From Actinoplanes lobatus (GTDB lineage: Bacteria; Actinomycetota; Actinomycetes; Mycobacteriales; Micromonosporaceae): a DNA stretch of 64,000 nucleotides. The position numbers and the translations under genes were made by a program. How positions within the stretch are numbered: position 1 is the stretch's first letter; every line of letters begins with the position of its first letter. Under the pieces are notes generated by a model that had not been told where the DNA came from, searched no databases, and saw only the letters and a program-made list of their open reading frames with translations. Positions 18,164-25,496 of the stretch are shown one piece after another. The DNA lies in assembly GCF_014205215.1 (NCBI RefSeq), contig NZ_JACHNC010000001.1, positions 5,204,501 to 5,268,500 on the forward strand. Direction: 5' to 3'.

Positions 18164-19665
18164 TCGTTTCCTCCCGCGGCTGCGGCCAGCAGGTCCACCT
18201 GGCTGGCGTCCGGGCCGAACTCGTCGGTCGTCGTGCCGCCCCGCACCACCTGGATGCGGTCGGCGATGCGCAGCGCCTCCGGCAGGTCCGAGGTCACCAC
18301 CAGGACGGCGGTGCCCTCCTCGGCCAGCTCGGTGATCAACCGGTGGATCTCCTCCTTGGCGCCGACGTCGACACCCTGTGTCGGCTCGGCCAGCACCAGC
18401 ACCCTCGGCCGTTCCACCAGCTGCCGGGCGAGGACAACCTTCTGCGCGTTGCCGCCGGACATCGCGCTGATCGGCTGCCGTTCGTGCGGCGTCTTCACCG
18501 CGAGCCGCTCGATCAATTTCAGCGCGACGGCCTTCTCCCGCGCCCGGTCCACCCAGACGCCGAGTCTGGACAGCAGCCGCAGATGACCCGCGGAGATGTT
18601 GAAGGCGATCGACTGGAAACCGAACATCCCCTCGACCTTGCGGTTCGCCGGCAACAGGGCGATGCCCAGTCGCTGTGCATGCTCGGGGTTCTTGATGTTG
18701 ACTTGCGTTGAGTCGACTAGAAGCTGTCCATGTGTAGCGCGATCAATGCCGTACACACATGCAGCGATCTCGGATACACCCGAGCCGACCAGTCCGTACA
18801 GGGCGACGATCTCGCCGGCCCGCACGGTCACGTCGACGTCGCGGAACTTCCCGGTGCGGCCCAGGCCGCGCAGCTCCAGCGCGGCCGGTCCCTCCGGGAC
18901 CTCACGATGCGGCCGGGCGTCCGACAACTCCTCGCCGACCATCAGGTGCGCGATCTGACGCACGCTCAGATCCTTGATCGGGTACGTGCCGATCGTCCTG
19001 CCGTCACGCATGACCGTCACCTCGTCAGCGATCCGGAACAGCTCGTCCAGACGGTGCGAGATGTAGATGACCGCGACACCGGTGGCGGTGAGCCGCCGGA
19101 CCACGTCGAAGAGCACCTCGATCTCGGCGTCGGTCAGGATCGCCGACGGCTCGTCGAGGATCAGCACCTTCGCGTCGGCGGCCAGCGCCTTGGCGATCGA
19201 GACCTGCTGCTGCTCGGCCACCGAGAGGGTGCCGACCTCGGCGGTCGCGTACCGCTCCGGGAGGCCGAGCAGCTCCAGCAGCTCGACCACCTTCGCGTTC
19301 TGCGCCGCCCAGTCGACCTTCCGGAAAGTCGATCGGATCTCCCGGCCCAGGAAGATGTTCTCCGCCACGGTCAGCTCGGGGAACAGCTGCGGCTCCTGGT
19401 AGACGGTGGCGATGCCAAGCGCGATGGCATCGGTGGTGCTCCTGATCTCGGCCGTCACGCCCTCGAACTCGATCCGGCCCGAGTCGGCGGTCTCCGCCCC
19501 CGCCACGATCTTGATCATCGTGGACTTGCCCGCGCCGTTCTCACCGACCAGGGCGTGCACCTTGCCCGCCCGTACCGTGAAATCGGCGTGCTGAATGGCC
19601 CGGACCGCGCCGAACCGCTTCGAGATAGCGGTCAGGCGCAGTCGGGGCGTCGTTTCGTCGGCCAT
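18160..19665 (-). CDS. rhaT: Sugar ABC transporter ATPase, tandem domains (RhaT-type)
   Basis: A 501-residue double ATPase typical of ribose/rhamnose importers. The first domain has Walker A VGENGAGKST, signature LSVAEQQQVSIAKAL and Walker B VLILDEPSA. The second has a degenerate P-loop (ALYGLVGSGVSE) but a good signature SGGNAQKVVLARQL and LVLAEPTQGVDVG. This asymmetry is normal for the family. The gene begins 3 bp after the binding-protein gene and ends in an ATGA overlap with the Gly-Ser micro-ORF. It energises the two permeases downstream. Confidence 0.92.
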   Translation of the reverse strand: MADETTPRLRLTAISKRFGAVRAIQHADFTVRAGKVHALVGENGAGKSTMIKIVAGAETADSGRIEFEGVTAEIRSTTDAIALGIATVYQEPQLFPELTVAENIFLGREIRSTFRKVDWAAQNAKVVELLELLGLPERYATAEVGTLSVAEQQQVSIAKALAADAKVLILDEPSAILTDAEIEVLFDVVRRLTATGVAVIYISHRLDELFRIADEVTVMRDGRTIGTYPIKDLSVRQIAHLMVGEELSDARPHREVPEGPAALELRGLGRTGKFRDVDVTVRAGEIVALYGLVGSGVSEIAACVYGIDRATHGQLLVDSTQVNIKNPEHAQRLGIALLPANRKVEGMFGFQSIAFNISAGHLRLLSRLGVWVDRAREKAVALKLIERLAVKTPHERQPISAMSGGNAQKVVLARQLVERPRVLVLAEPTQGVDVGAKEEIHRLITELAEEGTAVLVVTSDLPEALRIADRIQVVRGGTTTDEFGPDASQVDLLAAAAGGNE

Positions 19666-19668
19666 CGA

Positions 19669-20697
19669 TCAGTAGTTGAACTTGTCGACGTTCTGGTCGG
19701 TGATCGCCAGCGCCGGGCCGAGCAGCAGCATCTTGTCGGCCTCGGTGTAGGCGACCGCGGACAGCTCGCTGGACACGTTGTTCGTCGCCGCGAACGGCTT
19801 GCCCTGCGCGATCTGCGCGCCGGCCCACGCGGTCAGGTAGCCGAGGTTCTCGACGTCCCAGAGGATCGCCGCGCTCGACGACTTGTCCTGCAGGTACGGC
19901 TTCATCGCCTGCGGGGTGCCCAGGCCGACCGTGAAGACCTTGCCGATCTTGCCGGCGTCCTTGACCGCCTGCGCCACACCCGGCGCGGACGAGGTGCACT
20001 CGCCGACCAGGCCGGTCAGGTCCGGGTGCGCGTTCATCAGGTCGGTCGCCATCTGGGTGGCCTTCGCCTGGTCCTCACCGGCGTAGACCACGTCGACGAT
20101 CTCCGCCTCCGGGTACTTGGTCTTGGTGTACTCCTGCTGCACCTTGATCCAGGCGTTCAGGTTCTCCGCGGTCTGGCCGCAGGAGACGATCGCGTACTTG
20201 CCCTTGCCGCCCATCTCCTTGAGCAGCGCGTCGGTCAGCCCTTCGCCGATGCCCTGCGCGGTGGCCTGGTTGACGAACACCTCCCGCACACTGCTCGGCG
20301 CGTCGGTGTCGGCGGTCGCCACGTGGATGCCGGCGTCCTTGGCCTGCTGGAGCAGCGGGGCCATCGAGTCCGGGTCGTTCGGGGCGACGATCAGGGTGTC
20401 GACCTTCTGCTGGATGTACGACCGGACGATGTCGGCCTGCGCGGCCGCGTCGGCCTGCGTCGGACCCTGGTAGAGCCACTCGACGTTGCCGAGCGCGGCG
20501 GCCGCCTCCTTGCCGCCCGCGTTCATCGCCTCGAAGTAGGGGACACCCTGCAACTTCGGGACGAAGGCCACCTTGTACGTTTTATCGCCGGACCCGCTGG
20601 AAGCGGCCGTGTCGGTGTCGTTCTTCTTGGTACAGCCGGACAGAGCTATGGCGGCCGTCGTGGTGAGCACGACGGCGGCGGTGAACCGAGGGCGCAT
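19669..20697 (-). CDS. rhaS: Rhamnose-type sugar-binding lipoprotein
   Basis: A 342-residue periplasmic-binding-fold lipoprotein. The signal peptide MRPRFTAAVVLTTTAAIALS ends in a lipobox with lipidated Cys22 (LSGC). The mature part carries the Peripla_BP_4 pattern: YKVAFVPKLQGVPYFEAMNAG, KVDTLIVAPNDPDSMAPLLQ, the switch GKYAIVSCGQTAENLNAWI and VFTVGLGTPQAMKPYLQD. It is the first gene of the operon, so it delivers the sugar to the permeases. The rhamnose specificity rests on the RhaI neighbour, not on the binding site itself. Two ACGTT-centred palindromes lie upstream. Confidence 0.88.
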   Translation of the reverse strand: MRPRFTAAVVLTTTAAIALSGCTKKNDTDTAASSGSGDKTYKVAFVPKLQGVPYFEAMNAGGKEAAAALGNVEWLYQGPTQADAAAQADIVRSYIQQKVDTLIVAPNDPDSMAPLLQQAKDAGIHVATADTDAPSSVREVFVNQATAQGIGEGLTDALLKEMGGKGKYAIVSCGQTAENLNAWIKVQQEYTKTKYPEAEIVDVVYAGEDQAKATQMATDLMNAHPDLTGLVGECTSSAPGVAQAVKDAGKIGKVFTVGLGTPQAMKPYLQDKSSSAAILWDVENLGYLTAWAGAQIAQGKPFAATNNVSSELSAVAYTEADKMLLLGPALAITDQNVDKFNY

Positions 20698-20719
20698 GAA
20701 GCCTCCCGAAGAGGAATTC

Positions 20720-20733
20720 TTGAAACGTTCTAG
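20720..20733 (-). promoter_or_regulatory. Candidate operator 1 upstream of the rhamnose operon
   Basis: TTGAAACGTTCTAG, centred on AACGTT, resembles half to three-quarters of the LacI-family palindrome TTGAAACGTTTCAA. It is 23 bp before the rhaS start, a repressor position. The other half-conserved copy is at 20841-20854. Confidence 0.5.
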
Positions 20734-20840
20734 CTGAGGTGTGACTCACGTTACGAGGCAGTTAGGGCAGGGTCAAGAGTTGATTCTCCGGGTGCCCTTG
20801 ATTCCCGCTTCGAGTAGGCCAATTGCCCCATGGTGTCTTA

Positions 20841-20854
20841 TGAGACGTTTCAAG
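20841..20854 (-). promoter_or_regulatory. Candidate operator 2 upstream of the rhamnose operon
   Basis: TGAGACGTTTCAAG is the mirror partner of the site at 20720-20733, conserved on the opposite half. The two are about 121 bp apart, which would allow looping by a tetrameric LacI-type repressor. No such regulator gene adjoins this operon. Confidence 0.4.
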
Positions 20855-20862
20855 GCTTGCCC

Positions 20863-20938
20863 TCGGCCGTGACGTGGCGGCCTGGCCGTGACGTGGCGGG
20901 CTGGCCGTGACGTGGCGGGCTGGCCGTGACGTGACGGG
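20863..20938. repeat. 19-bp tandem repeat, four copies
   Basis: Units of CTGGCCGTGACGTGGCGGG with one or two changes run from 20863 and merge into the terminator hairpin. They lie between the rhamnose operon promoter and the end of the DUF3618 gene. No coding content is seen. Confidence 0.88.
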
Positions 20939-20967
20939 GCCCCGCCGGGGTGCGGCGGGGCCCCGTC
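20933..20967 (-). terminator. Strong GC hairpin after the DUF3618 gene
   Basis: A perfect 14-bp stem (GACGGGGCCCCGCC / GGCGGGGCCCCGTC) with a 7-nt loop lies 10 bp past the stop codon of the gene at 20977-22908. It lacks a T tract, as is common in high-GC actinomycetes. Confidence 0.75.
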
Positions 20968-20976
20968 AGTGAACGG

Positions 20977-22908
20977 TCAGCGGAGTCTCCGGATGACCGC
21001 CACGGCGATTGCGGCGATTACCAGGCCTGCGCCGATCAAGAGGTAGCGCTGCCGCTTCTCGGGCATCCGGTCCGGCAGCGTGCCGATCGCCGACGAAGCG
21101 CGTTCGCGCATCGTGCCGATCGCCTCGGAAGCGCGCCCGGGCAGAGTGCCGATCGCGGTGGTGGCACGCTCCGCCGCATCAGCGGCGCTTTCGGCGAGGT
21201 GGGTGCGAGTCTCCGCCGTGGCCTGCCGCATCCGGCCGTGCTCGGCCGGATCAGCCGCCCGATGGCCGTGCTCCTGCCCGGCTTTGCCGGTCAGTGAGCC
21301 CATCACGTCGCTCGCTGCCTCCTTGAGCCGGGTCGGTTCGGCCTTCGAGGCCAGGTTGCCCGCCGACTCCGCCAGCCGGCCGCCCTTGTCCGCGACCGTC
21401 GCGGCGATCTTTCCGCTCTTCTCCGCCACGGTGTCGGACACCTTCCCGCTCTTCTCGGCCACGGTGTCCGTGATCTGCCCGCTCTTCTCCGCCACGGTGT
21501 CCGTGATCTGCCCGCTCTTCTCGGCCGCGGCCTGCTTGACCCTCCCGGGCACGTCCATCTTCGCGGCCAGGGCCGCTGCCGTCTCGCCCAGTTCGGCCCG
21601 GGTCTGCTCGATCTCGGCGCGCAGTGCATCGGCCTGCTCCGAGGCGTCCCCACCGTCACCGTTGCGGGCTCGCTCGGCCGCGGCGTGCACTTCCTCGTCC
21701 CGCCTTTCGGTCCGTTCCGCGTTTGCGGTGGTCGAGGTCTTGCCCGGCTTGTCCTTCGGTGCCGCGTGGGCGCCGGCCGGGGCCTCGCCCCGCTGGTGCG
21801 TGCTCGCCGTACTCGATGTTGCTGTGTGCTCGGCCGTTTCCACGTCATGCGCCGGGCGGGTGGCTGCCGCCTGTGGTCCAGGCGCGCCGGTGCCCATCTC
21901 CGCGACGTGGGCTCCGGCGGGGCTCTCCGTGCCCGGTGCAGCGTCGGAAGCGGCTCCCGTGCCGGATATGGCGCCGCTTCCCACCGCGCCCGTCGTTGCC
22001 GTCGAGCCTGGTGTGGGCACGGTCGCCCGGCCGGTTGCCCGCATATCGGCCGCCTCGGGGGAGCCGGTGCCCGGTCTCGAGTGACCACTCGCGGCGAGGC
22101 TCGACGGTGTCGGCTTGGCCACCGAACCTGTACCCGACGTTGTCGCCGGTTCGCGCGCGCCCTTCGGTGGGGTGGATTGGGGTGTATTCGTGTTGGGCGC
22201 TGTTGCCGGGTGACCGGCCCTGGAACCTGATGATGGTGTGGGTCTGGCCGAAGTGCTTGATGGGCTGCCGGTCCCGGAGCTTGTCGGTGGTGCGGGTTTG
22301 GCGGCCGCGCTCGTGCCCGTTGATGACGGGCTACCGGACCCCGAACCAGGCCTGGGCCTCCCGGTGCTGCTCGCTGCGGGTGGCGGCGTTGGCTTGGGTG
22401 TGCCGGCATGGCGCGGAGATTCCGTGTGACTGGACGGGATGCTTGGCGGTGTGGGTCTGGGTGTCCCCGGACCGCCGGAACGCGAGGTGCCCGCCGATGG
22501 GGTGCCCCTCGTGGACGACGCCTTTCCCGCAGTCTCGGCGGCGCCGATGGTCACCGTGCTGCGTGAGGCCGGTCCCGGAGTCACGGTGCTGTGTGCGGCG
22601 CTGTGAGCACCCGTTGCGGGTGTCGGTTTGCTGTGTGCGGCCGGGGCGTTCCGGGCGCCGGCCTGATCGTTCCGCATACCGCTGGTCGGCTTGTTCGTCG
22701 CCGACCGGCTCACCGGGCTCGCCCCCGAATGTCCGGTCACTTCGCCCGTGCCCGGCTCACCGCTGCTGGCCGGTGTCTTCGTGGTCGCGTTGCCCGCGGC
22801 GGCAGTCGGGGCGGCGTTGCCGGGCGCCCGGGGTGGGCCCGGCTTGGGCCGGTTGCGGCTGGAGGAGGACCGGCGTGCCTCCGCGTGGTTGCCGTCGGAG
22901 GCGTTCAT
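20977..22908 (-). CDS. DUF3618-containing membrane protein with long Ser/Thr/Pro-rich N-terminus
   Basis: A 643-residue protein. Residues 1 to about 375 are low-complexity Ser/Thr/Pro/Gly/Ala-rich and probably disordered. Next comes the DUF3618 motif LRAEIEQTRAELGETAAALAAKMDVPGRV (two parts), then five near-identical 11-residue repeats of the AEKSGQITDTV type. A helical region with TAIGTLPGRASEAIGTM repeats leads to one C-terminal membrane helix, YLLIGAGLVIAAIAVAVI, followed by RRLR. The topology is a cytoplasmic coil anchored at the C-terminus. The family function is unknown; it commonly sits next to holin-X proteins, as here (4-bp overlap with the upstream gene). The N-terminal extension is far longer than in typical members. 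Confidence 0.8.
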   Translation of the reverse strand: MNASDGNHAEARRSSSSRNRPKPGPPRAPGNAAPTAAAGNATTKTPASSGEPGTGEVTGHSGASPVSRSATNKPTSGMRNDQAGARNAPAAHSKPTPATGAHSAAHSTVTPGPASRSTVTIGAAETAGKASSTRGTPSAGTSRSGGPGTPRPTPPSIPSSHTESPRHAGTPKPTPPPAASSTGRPRPGSGSGSPSSTGTSAAAKPAPPTSSGTGSPSSTSARPTPSSGSRAGHPATAPNTNTPQSTPPKGAREPATTSGTGSVAKPTPSSLAASGHSRPGTGSPEAADMRATGRATVPTPGSTATTGAVGSGAISGTGAASDAAPGTESPAGAHVAEMGTGAPGPQAAATRPAHDVETAEHTATSSTASTHQRGEAPAGAHAAPKDKPGKTSTTANAERTERRDEEVHAAAERARNGDGGDASEQADALRAEIEQTRAELGETAAALAAKMDVPGRVKQAAAEKSGQITDTVAEKSGQITDTVAEKSGKVSDTVAEKSGKIAATVADKGGRLAESAGNLASKAEPTRLKEAASDVMGSLTGKAGQEHGHRAADPAEHGRMRQATAETRTHLAESAADAAERATTAIGTLPGRASEAIGTMRERASSAIGTLPDRMPEKRQRYLLIGAGLVIAAIAVAVIRRLR

Positions 22909-23321
22909 GAGTGAGTCCCACGCCGGGCAGCCGCCATGAACTCGTTCACGTCCTTGCGGCCGCTGGCGATCGCCGCGTCAGGAACCGGCGGTACCGCCTC
23001 TCGTATCTCCCGTTTGCCGGCGATCCCCGTGATCCCGGCGGCGCAGAGCAGAATCACCGTCACGGTCAGGGCAGCCGCCCACATCGGCATGACCATCGAC
23101 AGGGCCGCGACAGCGGTGAACAGCAGGGCGCCCATCCCGTACAGCGCGATCACCCCGGCTCCGCCGAGCAGGCCCGCACCCTTTCCGGCCTTTTTGCCTT
23201 TGTCGACCATTTCGATCCGGGCGAGTGCCAGTTCGTCCCGGGCCAGGGTGGACACCTGCTCACTGAGCTGACTGACCAACTCCGCAGTCGATTGGTCGTT
23301 TCGTGGGTCTGTGTGGGTCAT
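22905..23321 (-). CDS. Actinobacterial holin-X / DUF1469-like phage-holin-superfamily membrane protein
   Basis: A 138-residue protein with the pattern of the putative Actinobacterial holin-X superfamily. The N-terminal amphipathic helix STAELVSQLSEQVSTLARDELALARIEM (two parts) precedes two membrane helices around GVIALYGMGALLFTAVAALS and WAAALTVTVILLCAAGI, then a cytoplasmic tail. It starts with GGAGGGGGACA upstream of ATG 23321. It overlaps the DUF3618 gene by 4 bp, the standard pairing in actinomycetes. Despite the name, no lysis role is known outside phages and no phage genes are nearby; an envelope role is more likely. Confidence 0.82.
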   Translation of the reverse strand: MTHTDPRNDQSTAELVSQLSEQVSTLARDELALARIEMVDKGKKAGKGAGLLGGAGVIALYGMGALLFTAVAALSMVMPMWAAALTVTVILLCAAGITGIAGKREIREAVPPVPDAAIASGRKDVNEFMAAARRGTHS

Positions 23322-23762
23322 TGTCCCCCTCCGTCCTGCACGGTTCTCCGCGACTGACGTACCCCGGCCAATGCTGACTAATCGCCCTCCCCGCCTCGCA
23401 AAATGCCGGAAAAATCATTAAACGTCGGATTTACGGCGCAGGGCTGGCCCCGCCAGATGGGCTCGGTCTCCAGGAGCGTGGTCGTGGCCATCGACGAAGC
23501 GGGAACAGAGCGAGCGCTGCCGCGGCCTACCCGGCGCCGGACAGCGTGTCCGGTCCCGGCGTTCCGGCTATCGGGCGCTCCGGTTGGCCGGGGCGACCCG
23601 CGGCCAGGTTCTCCGGGCGGTGGCCCGGGTCCTCGCTGTCGGCGCTGCCACGATCCCGGCCGCCCGCCTGGTCCGCCGCCATTCGCCGGCCGGCCCGGCG
23701 ACCTGACGACAGTGGATGGGGGGCTCGCATCGCGGGTGCGCCTGGCGGGTATAACGGTGCTC
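23322..23762. other. Divergent intergenic region upstream of the kinase gene
   Basis: About 440 bp between holin-X (leftward) and the Ser/Thr kinase (rightward). A frame is open in phase with the kinase from 23403, but the translation is Arg/Pro/Gly-rich, not like a kinase N-terminus. A -10-like TATAAC (23750-23755) lies 7 bp before ATG 23763, so the kinase mRNA may be leaderless. No other gene was found. Confidence 0.5.
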
Positions 23763-25493
23763 ATGCCTGATGCGCCCGTGCTCCTCGCCGGACGGTACCG
23801 ACTGGGTGAGAGCCTCGGCCGCGGAGGAATGGGGCAGGTTCGGCTCGCCCGGGACGAGACCCTGGTGCGCGACGTCGCGATCAAGGAGATCGACCAGCCG
23901 CTCGGCGGTGACAGCGCGAGTTCCGCTCGGCGCACGCTCCGGGAGGCGCGTGCGGCGGCCCGGATCAGTCACCCCAACGTCGTCCAGGTGTACGACGTGC
24001 TGCAACTCGACGACCGCACCTGGATCGTCATGGAGTACGTGCGGTCACGGTCGTTGCGGGAGGAGATCGCCGAGCGGGGGCGGCTCGATCCGTACCGGGT
24101 GGCGCGGATCGGCCTGGACCTCCTCGCCGCCCTGCGTACCGCACACCGGCTCGGTGTGGAGCACCGCGACGTGAAACCGGCGAACGTGCTGCTCGCCGAC
24201 GACGGACGGGTGCTGCTCACCGACTTCGGCATCGCGGCCGTCGACGACGACGGAGTGATCAGCCGTTCCGACATCCTGGTCGGTTCGCCGCAGTTCATGG
24301 CCCCGGAGCGGGCGCAGAGCGGCGCCGGCGGCCGGGAGGCCGATCTGTGGTCGCTCGGCGCGACGCTGTACGCGGCCATCGAGGGCCAGGCGCCCTACCA
24401 GCGAAGCTCCACCATGGCGACACTCGCCGCCCTGGCGACCGAGGATCCCGACCCGCCGAAGCACGCCGGTTCGCTTCGGCCGCTGCTCGACGGTCTGCTC
24501 AGGAAGAATCCGGCCATCCGTCTCACCGCGGAGGACGCCGAAAGCCTTCTCCGCACCATTCTCGCCAACCTGTCGCCGGAGAGCGGCCCGAACCGGCGGG
24601 CCGACGGCAGGGTTCCCCACCCACGGGCCGCGAGCGATCCACTGCCGGCCGCGGGCGCAGCCGGCGCTACCGGAGACGGCGAGCCCGGCGACGCTCTGGC
24701 GCCCGAGGACGAGGCGCTGCCCGGCGAGAGCGCCATCGTCGCGGGCGGCGCCGACGAGGCCGGCCGGCCGAAGGACGCCGCGGGAGAGGGCGCCCCGGCT
24801 GCTGACCCGGTGGTGGGTGGAGCGATGGTTCGGGCGGCGCCAGGCCGGCCTCGTCGCCTGATCCTGGTGGCCGTGGCGACCGTTGTGGTCCTTCTGACCG
24901 GGGGGATCTGGCTCTTCACCGGCCGGGGTGGCGGAACCCCGGCGGCGGACGAGAAGAAGACGGGCGCTACCGCCACGGCAGGCACCCCCGAAGCGACTCC
25001 GTCGCGGGCACCGGAGAGCGCGCCGGCCACACAGCCGGCGGGGGACGGGCGACCCGTGCTGCCGGCCGGCTGGGAGCTGTACACGGACCGGACGGGTTTC
25101 TCGCTGTACGTACCGAAAGGCTGGAGGCGTACGAAGGAGGGCACGCTCGTCTACTTCCGTGGGGACGGCAAGGTCCTCGGCATCGATCAGACGAACAAGC
25201 CCCGGTCGAACCCGGTGGCCGACTGGCGTGAGCAGGCCCGGAACCGGGTGTCGGGAGGCGACTTCCCGGGTTACCGGGAGGTGCGGATCGAGGCGGTGGA
25301 CTACTTCCGGAAGGCCGCCGACTGGGAGTTCACCTTCAACCGCGGCGGTGCCCGCCAGCATGTCAACAACCGCGGCACGGTGGTACACGACGACAAGGCC
25401 TACGGCTTCTACTGGCAGACCCGTGATGACGTCTGGGCCGGGTCGCGCAAGGATCTCCAGCTGGTGTTCGACAGCTTCCGCCCGGCGCGGTGA
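23763..25493 (+). CDS. Transmembrane Ser/Thr protein kinase (PknB-type)
   Basis: A 576-residue Hanks-type kinase. The catalytic domain (about 10-265) has glycine loop LGRGGMGQV, Lys41, HRDVKPANV with Asp134, DFG at 152-154 and SPQFMAPER. A disordered Pro/Ala linker follows, then one membrane helix near residue 366 (LILVAVATVVVLLTGGIWLF) and an extracellular domain of about 140 residues (GWELYTDRTGFSLYVPKGWRR onward) with no PASTA repeats. That outer domain recurs in actinomycete kinases and is a likely sensor, with unknown ligand. ATG 23763 directly precedes the kinase fold. Substrates are unknown. The divergent DUF3618/holin-X pair, also membrane-bound, is a reasonable but unproven functional partner. 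Confidence 0.9.
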   Translation: MPDAPVLLAGRYRLGESLGRGGMGQVRLARDETLVRDVAIKEIDQPLGGDSASSARRTLREARAAARISHPNVVQVYDVLQLDDRTWIVMEYVRSRSLREEIAERGRLDPYRVARIGLDLLAALRTAHRLGVEHRDVKPANVLLADDGRVLLTDFGIAAVDDDGVISRSDILVGSPQFMAPERAQSGAGGREADLWSLGATLYAAIEGQAPYQRSSTMATLAALATEDPDPPKHAGSLRPLLDGLLRKNPAIRLTAEDAESLLRTILANLSPESGPNRRADGRVPHPRAASDPLPAAGAAGATGDGEPGDALAPEDEALPGESAIVAGGADEAGRPKDAAGEGAPAADPVVGGAMVRAAPGRPRRLILVAVATVVVLLTGGIWLFTGRGGGTPAADEKKTGATATAGTPEATPSRAPESAPATQPAGDGRPVLPAGWELYTDRTGFSLYVPKGWRRTKEGTLVYFRGDGKVLGIDQTNKPRSNPVADWREQARNRVSGGDFPGYREVRIEAVDYFRKAADWEFTFNRGGARQHVNNRGTVVHDDKAYGFYWQTRDDVWAGSRKDLQLVFDSFRPAR

Positions 25494-25496
25494 AGG

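Noticed and set aside
22905..23321. Prophage lysis module based on the holin-like gene
   Set aside because: The pairing with DUF3618 is a housekeeping arrangement of actinomycetes; no endolysin, integrase or structural genes are in the window.
23403..23762. N-terminal extension of the Ser/Thr kinase
   Set aside because: The translation is Pro/Gly/Arg-rich, and the kinase fold starts directly at ATG 23763 after a -10-like hexamer.
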